A DNA stretch of 49,009 bases from Planctomycetota bacterium (lineage in GTDB: Bacteria; Planctomycetota; Planctomycetia; Pirellulales; Pirellulaceae): positions 1 through 49,009 of the forward strand of contig CAUJKL010000808.1 of the NCBI GenBank assembly GCA_963204995.1. The letters run 5' to 3'. Each line of letters starts with the position of its first letter. Position 1 is the stretch's first letter. This document shows positions 44,839 to 49,009 of this stretch, one piece after another. The position numbers and the translations under genes were made by a program. The notes beneath the pieces were generated by a model that ran no database searches, had not been told where the DNA came from, and saw only the letters and a list, made by a program, of their open reading frames with translations.

Positions 44839-45486
44839 TTACCACCAGCCGACTCCAAGGAGTATCAGGAACACAAAAATGACAATCACAACAATCGTCA
44901 ACATCACGTGCAACATGCCGATAATTTGTCCTGCTTGAGTAATTCCTGTGCCGCTGGCATCCATTCTTCCCGAACGCATTTCGCGCAGGTCGGCACTCCC
45001 CATCACCCACGCGCAAATCCCGAAAATCGGGCAGAATGCGGCCCAACTGATGATCCCCAAGGCAAGTATCAGCCCACCGCGGTGCCCTGCGATATAGCGT
45101 TCGACATTGCGTGGCGCAGCGACCTGCGGAGTCTTGGGCGCTTCGGTCAGGCCAGGAAAGACAATGTCGGCGTGTACCCAATTCGTGTTCGTGTCAGAAG
45201 ACAGCATGCAGTCAGCACTAACCCGGCCTTCCGCAACCCAGCTATCCAACTCCGCCTTGCCGACCGGCCCGTACGTTTGCCCTTCGGGCGTCCTCATTCT
45301 CCACTGCGCTCGGTCATGAGGTTCTGGCGAAACTCCCGGTTTTGCCACGAATCCGGTCGCCCGTGCAACCGTCGCGGGGACGGTGTAAATCTCGTTGCAG
45401 AGCGGGCAACGAGCCTGCTTACCTGCATGTTCTTCTCCAACTTGAAGCTTCCTGCCACACCCAGGGCACGCTGTCTCGATCGGCAT
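44839..45486 (-). CDS. Zinc ribbon-GYF_2-DUF4190-type membrane protein
   Basis: 215 residues from the ATG at 45486; upstream codons to 45573 add unconserved sequence. Residues about 5-35 are a zinc ribbon (CPGCGRKL and CPLCNEIYTVP). Residues about 60-115 are a GYF_2-like domain (WRMRTPEGQTYGPVGKAELD, WVAEGRVSADCML). The end has two hydrophobic helices (about 141-163 and 185-212) around WVMGSADLREMRSGRMDASG, the DUF4190 signature. These proteins are common in planctomycetes; the function is unknown. Cytoplasmic N-terminus and a membrane hairpin are expected. It is divergent from aspS. Confidence 0.88.
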   Translation of the reverse strand: MPIETACPGCGRKLQVGEEHAGKQARCPLCNEIYTVPATVARATGFVAKPGVSPEPHDRAQWRMRTPEGQTYGPVGKAELDSWVAEGRVSADCMLSSDTNTNWVHADIVFPGLTEAPKTPQVAAPRNVERYIAGHRGGLILALGIISWAAFCPIFGICAWVMGSADLREMRSGRMDASGTGITQAGQIIGMLHVMLTIVVIVIFVFLILLGVGWW

Positions 45487-45708
45487 AGACTTGCTCGCGG
45501 CTAGATTCTCAGGAATTGACGTATCGTGAAGTGGAGAGAGACGACTGCGGAAGTTTACTCGACCGCGAATCACCCATCAACGAACACCTGTACAAAACCA
45601 ACGCTTCTTCGCCGCCCAAGCGCGAACCTTCCCAGAAATCCTGTCACGGTCTAGAATGCGAAGTTTTGTATGACTCGATAGAAGCCATTGAAGGGCAAGG
45701 AGACTGGA

Positions 45709-47490
45709 TTGTTACGCACTCATACCTGCGGCGAATTACGGTTGGACCACGTCGATACGGAAGTCACCTTATGCGGATGGGTGGATGGCTATCGAGATCA
45801 TGGCGGCGGCATCTTCATTGACCTGCGCGATCGTTACGGCTTGACGCAGGTGTGCTTCGGGCCGCCGGATAGCAGCAACGAACTCATCGAGCGCGCGAAG
45901 AAGTTACGCGCGGAAGACGTCATTCGGGTTACCGGATCGGTCCAGCCTCGTCCAGCAAACCAAGACAATCCGAAACTCGCGACAGGACAGATCGAGTTAC
46001 GTGCGACGGCGTTAGAGATCTTGAACAAGTCGAAGGTGCCTCCATTTACGCCGGGCCAGTCGTCTCCACCGGGCGAGGACTTGCGACTGAAACACCGCTA
46101 CCTCGACCTTCGCCGAGAATCCATGCAGAAGACGTTGCTACTTCGTAGTCGGATCATCAAGACGATGCGTGACTATTTCGAGGAGAACGACTTCATCGAC
46201 GTCGAAACTCCGATCCTCGGACGCAGCACGCCCGAAGGAGCTCGTGATTATTTGGTTCCCAGCCGCGTTCATCACAACGCTTTCTACGCGTTACCGCAAT
46301 CGCCGCAACTTTACAAACAGATCCTGATGGTCGCCGGATTGGATCGCTATGTGCAAGTTGCCCGCTGCTTTCGTGACGAGGATTTGCGGGCGGATCGACA
46401 GCCCGAGTTTACGCAGCTCGATATGGAGATGTCATTTGTCGATGCGGACGACATTATCGGCATGATCGACGGCCTGATGGTGCGACTGGCGAAAGACTTG
46501 CTCGGAATCGATTTGCAACTGCCATTGCCGCGTATGACCTATGACGAAGCCATGGAACGATTCGGACACGATGCTCCGGACTTGCGGTTTGGCATGGAGA
46601 TTGTGAACTGTACGGACTTGGCGGCCGAAGCCGAGTTCCGCGTCTTCAAAGAACCGGCGACGACGGGCGGAGTCGTGCGCGGCATTAATGCGAAGGGTGC
46701 CGCTGCAAAGTATTCGCGGCGGCAACTTGACGAGTTGACCGATTACATTAAGCATGACTTCGGAGCGAAGGGGCTCGCCTGGTTCCGGATGGAAGAAGAC
46801 CGCTCGCTGTGGTCTCCTATCGCAAAGAACTTTGACGAGGCCTTGCTGAAGAAGTTCGCCGAGCGCATGGGAGCCGAACCTGGCGACCTCATGCTCTTTA
46901 TTGCGGATTCTTGGGACGAGTCGTGCAAAGCGTTGTACGGTCTGCGCAAGCGTCTGGGAGCGGAGCTCAAGTTATACGATCCCAAGCAAATGCACTTTTC
47001 GTGGATCGTCGAGTTTCCGATGTTCGAGCATGACGCCGAAGAAGATCGCTGGGTCGCGATGCATCACCCGTTTACGGCACCGCGCGACCAGGATCTCGCC
47101 ATGCTGGAATCCGACCCCAAGAAATGCCGGGCAAAGGCCTACGACTTGGTGATTAACGGCTCGGAAGCCGGCGGCGGCACCGTCCGAATTCACAGTTCGA
47201 CAACGCAGCAGATCGTTTTCAACTTGCTCGGCATCGATGAAGAAACGGCGAAAGAACGCTTCGGGTTCTTGCTCGACGCACTTCAGTACGGTGCTCCGCC
47301 TCACGCGGGCATTGCCCTGGGAATCGATCGCGTCGTCATGCTATTTGGCGGTCTGGAGAGTATTCGAGACTGTATCGCGTTCCCCAAGACTCAAAAAGCA
47401 ACCGATCTGATGACCGCAGCTCCTGGCGAAGTCGATCGAAAGCAACTGGGCGAATTGAACATCCGCGTCGTGCCGCTGAGCGAAAAATAA
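45709..47490 (+). CDS. aspS: Aspartyl-tRNA synthetase
   Basis: 593 residues from a TTG at 45709: AAGGAG at 45697-45702 sits 6 nt upstream, and the product then starts LRTHTCGELRLDHVDTEVTLCGWV, the usual AspRS N-terminus. A TTG at 45688 would add 7 residues. Domains: anticodon-binding OB-fold (about 1-105), class II core with RYLDLRR, FRDEDLRADRQPEFTQLDMEMSF and the final GAPPHAGIALGIDRVVML, and the bacterial GAD insertion (about 285-400). The length is normal for bacterial AspRS. The enzyme aspartylates tRNA-Asp; whether it is discriminating or also charges tRNA-Asn was not judged. Confidence 0.96.
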   Translation: MLRTHTCGELRLDHVDTEVTLCGWVDGYRDHGGGIFIDLRDRYGLTQVCFGPPDSSNELIERAKKLRAEDVIRVTGSVQPRPANQDNPKLATGQIELRATALEILNKSKVPPFTPGQSSPPGEDLRLKHRYLDLRRESMQKTLLLRSRIIKTMRDYFEENDFIDVETPILGRSTPEGARDYLVPSRVHHNAFYALPQSPQLYKQILMVAGLDRYVQVARCFRDEDLRADRQPEFTQLDMEMSFVDADDIIGMIDGLMVRLAKDLLGIDLQLPLPRMTYDEAMERFGHDAPDLRFGMEIVNCTDLAAEAEFRVFKEPATTGGVVRGINAKGAAAKYSRRQLDELTDYIKHDFGAKGLAWFRMEEDRSLWSPIAKNFDEALLKKFAERMGAEPGDLMLFIADSWDESCKALYGLRKRLGAELKLYDPKQMHFSWIVEFPMFEHDAEEDRWVAMHHPFTAPRDQDLAMLESDPKKCRAKAYDLVINGSEAGGGTVRIHSSTTQQIVFNLLGIDEETAKERFGFLLDALQYGAPPHAGIALGIDRVVMLFGGLESIRDCIAFPKTQKATDLMTAAPGEVDRKQLGELNIRVVPLSEK

Positions 47491-47600
47491 AGTCGGTTGC
47501 GGAACCGTTACACGTCTGGCGAAACGCGAGTCAACGGACCTGCGTACCAGAGCGTTACCAGGTTAACTCGCCAACTAGCGGCGATCTTTGGTAGTCAACC

Positions 47601-49009
47601 CTATTCTCCAGCCGCGTCATCGAATAGCGAGTCCAGCAAGTCAGAGTCGATTGCGAAATCTTCGAGTGCGCGGTGGAACGCATCGGCGTTCCGCACGGTC
47701 GGCGATCTTCGATTGTCAATCGCCGTGCCGGTAAACTGGGCCGCAGATTGTATCCTGTTGCACAGACCTTCGTAGCAAGACGCATGGCTGCGATCCGACG
47801 CACGCAGTTCGCGTCCGTTTGGACTCTGGTTTAGTTCCGAACTGACCGCTAGTAACGCAACGTCGTTGATCATCGCTGGCGGCATCGGCGCGTCGCGGAG
47901 AGCGGCGGGAGTGGCGGCGGCAACCAGGCCGAATTCACCTTCCGCATTGAGGCTCGGATTCTGTACCAGGTTCAAGAAGTTGATCACCTGCAACACGTCA
48001 ATTGGCGATATTTCGGAATCGCCGCTGACGTCTAAAAACCGGAACACGGCCGGATCGGGCAATTCTTCACCGGCGGGGTTCGGCGACTGATTGTTCAAGT
48101 CATTGATATAATTGATGACCTGCAATGCATCCACCGGACTCACGGTCCCATCCGCGTTGACGTCTTCCCGGAGGAGCGGGTTCTGCCGCACTGGAAACAG
48201 CGATTCTCCGGACGGCTTAAGAAGTGAAATATTCAGCGACGGTGGCGGAGGAACCACCGTCAATCCCCCCGTGCCATTCACGACGGCTTCGAAGATATTG
48301 CTGACCTTCGGAGTCGGGAGAACTTCAAACGACTGGACGAAAACCGTCTGTCCGATGAATGCTCCCAAATCCGGAATCAATCCAATCACTTGGCCGTCGA
48401 TCACCGCGCCGACACTGGAAAACATCGGAACGATGCCAAGTGTGATGCCGAACTGCGATAACTCGAATGGTGCCGCATTCAAACCGAAAGCGAACCCGAC
48501 TAAAGCGCCGGTGGGCGTGTGACCAATGCTGCTCACCACTTGCATGCCATCGCTCTGTATCTTCGCGACCGACACGACCATTTCGTGAACGCTCCAACTG
48601 TCACTCGCGTTCGAAGTCAGTCCGTTACCGGCAGAGTCTTGGACACCGGACCCTGCCGCGCCCAGTGTCAATGTGTAGTCTCCCAACGCGTCGGTCAATG
48701 TGGATAGGTCCAGAGTGTAGCTGGCACCGGATCCGGTCACCGACGCGCCGGCCAAACTGATCGGGGCACCGTCACGGGTCAGTGTAAAGCCAGCGACGGT
48801 GAGACCGGTGACTGCTTCATCGAAAGTGATCGACACGGCGTTCGGAACGGTCGTCCGCGCTTTCGGTGATACATCGACGATATCCGCCGTGGGATTCAAC
48901 GTATCGATCGTCACCGTGTCCGAACCACCGGCTCCCAAGTTGCCGGCCGCATCCGTATAGCTTCCGGCCGCCACGGTCACCGTGCCAGGACCGTCCAGAT
49001 TGTCGTTGG
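47601..49009 (-). CDS. Large surface protein: Ig-like repeats and dockerin (partial, N-terminus outside window)
   Basis: The frame is open through the right edge, with about 469 C-terminal residues visible. Near the edge, GSYTDAAGNLGAGGSDTVTIDTLNPTADI is the end of one bacterial Ig-like unit. A second unit follows (ITFDEAVTGLTVAGFTLTRD, YTLTLGAAGSGVQDSAGNGL). Two dockerin-like calcium-binding repeats come next: DVNADGTVSPVDALQVINYIND and DVSGDSEISPIDVLQVINFLN. The protein ends in an acidic SDLLDSLFDDAAGE. Planctomycetes carry many giant secreted proteins of this plan. Dockerins imply attachment to a cohesin-like partner, none of which is seen here. Transcribed toward aspS; 110 bp separate the stops. 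Confidence 0.9.
   Translation of the reverse strand, partial: NDNLDGPGTVTVAAGSYTDAAGNLGAGGSDTVTIDTLNPTADIVDVSPKARTTVPNAVSITFDEAVTGLTVAGFTLTRDGAPISLAGASVTGSGASYTLDLSTLTDALGDYTLTLGAAGSGVQDSAGNGLTSNASDSWSVHEMVVSVAKIQSDGMQVVSSIGHTPTGALVGFAFGLNAAPFELSQFGITLGIVPMFSSVGAVIDGQVIGLIPDLGAFIGQTVFVQSFEVLPTPKVSNIFEAVVNGTGGLTVVPPPPSLNISLLKPSGESLFPVRQNPLLREDVNADGTVSPVDALQVINYINDLNNQSPNPAGEELPDPAVFRFLDVSGDSEISPIDVLQVINFLNLVQNPSLNAEGEFGLVAAATPAALRDAPMPPAMINDVALLAVSSELNQSPNGRELRASDRSHASCYEGLCNRIQSAAQFTGTAIDNRRSPTVRNADAFHRALEDFAIDSDLLDSLFDDAAGE

Overview
The window reads as a chromosomal segment from a planctomycete, most likely of the Pirellulaceae (Rhodopirellula-like). This is an inference from gene content: two secreted sulfatases, a tandem DUF1080 protein, a dockerin/Ig-like surface protein, MJ0042-type zinc ribbons, several FHA and Ser/Thr kinase proteins, a PVC-type membrane-bound dehydrogenase remnant, a Gly/Arg-rich Rho, and intergenic spaces full of short hairpin repeats. 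No rRNA, tRNA, CRISPR array, transposase or phage gene was recognised.

Layout. 1-162: end of a membrane protein. 187-3831 (minus): an FHA-GAF-PP2C regulator downstream of leuA. leuA is preceded by what looks like a complete ribosome-mediated attenuator: a promoter, a leucine-rich leader peptide and an intrinsic terminator. 4031-5852 (plus): two small conserved-type proteins and an exported protein whose C-terminus lies inside a repeat. 5743-8320: a decayed, repeat-rich stretch with a 105-bp repeat in two copies, a perfect 25-bp inverted repeat and a truncated dehydrogenase gene. 8321-13078: two convergent Ser/Thr kinases (zinc ribbon-kinase-WD40-like, and FHA-kinase). 13521-15239: glnS. 15371-16753: a DUF3754 membrane protein. 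17011-18467: a methyltransferase and a glycosyltransferase joined by a GTGA overlap. 18763-32740 (minus): a three-gene operon. 33347-34753: a thioredoxin fold joined to a YHS-like domain. 35547-36908: rho. 37085-44744: an MORN/YwqK-like protein, sulfatases, a DUF486 protein, an EEP hydrolase and a DUF1080 protein. 44839-47490: a GYF/DUF4190 protein and aspS. 47601-edge: a dockerin-bearing surface protein.

The most striking unit is the operon at 18763-32740. One 3459-residue synthase has the order KS-AT-DH-MT-(structural KR)-ER-KR-ACP-C-TR, which resembles fungal highly reducing iterative polyketide synthases. Its condensation domain has lost the second (catalytic) histidine, and it ends in a reductive thioester-release domain. 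It is followed, with 4-nt GTGA overlaps, by a GT21-like glycosyltransferase and an RND/MMPL exporter. Together the genes suggest synthesis, reductive release, glycosylation and export of a reduced, possibly methyl-branched lipid, analogous to heterocyst glycolipids or mycobacterial MmpL-exported lipids. The product is inferred, not shown.

The second notable element is the leu attenuator. Most other genes are single transcription units typical of planctomycete genomes, separated by REP-like hairpins.
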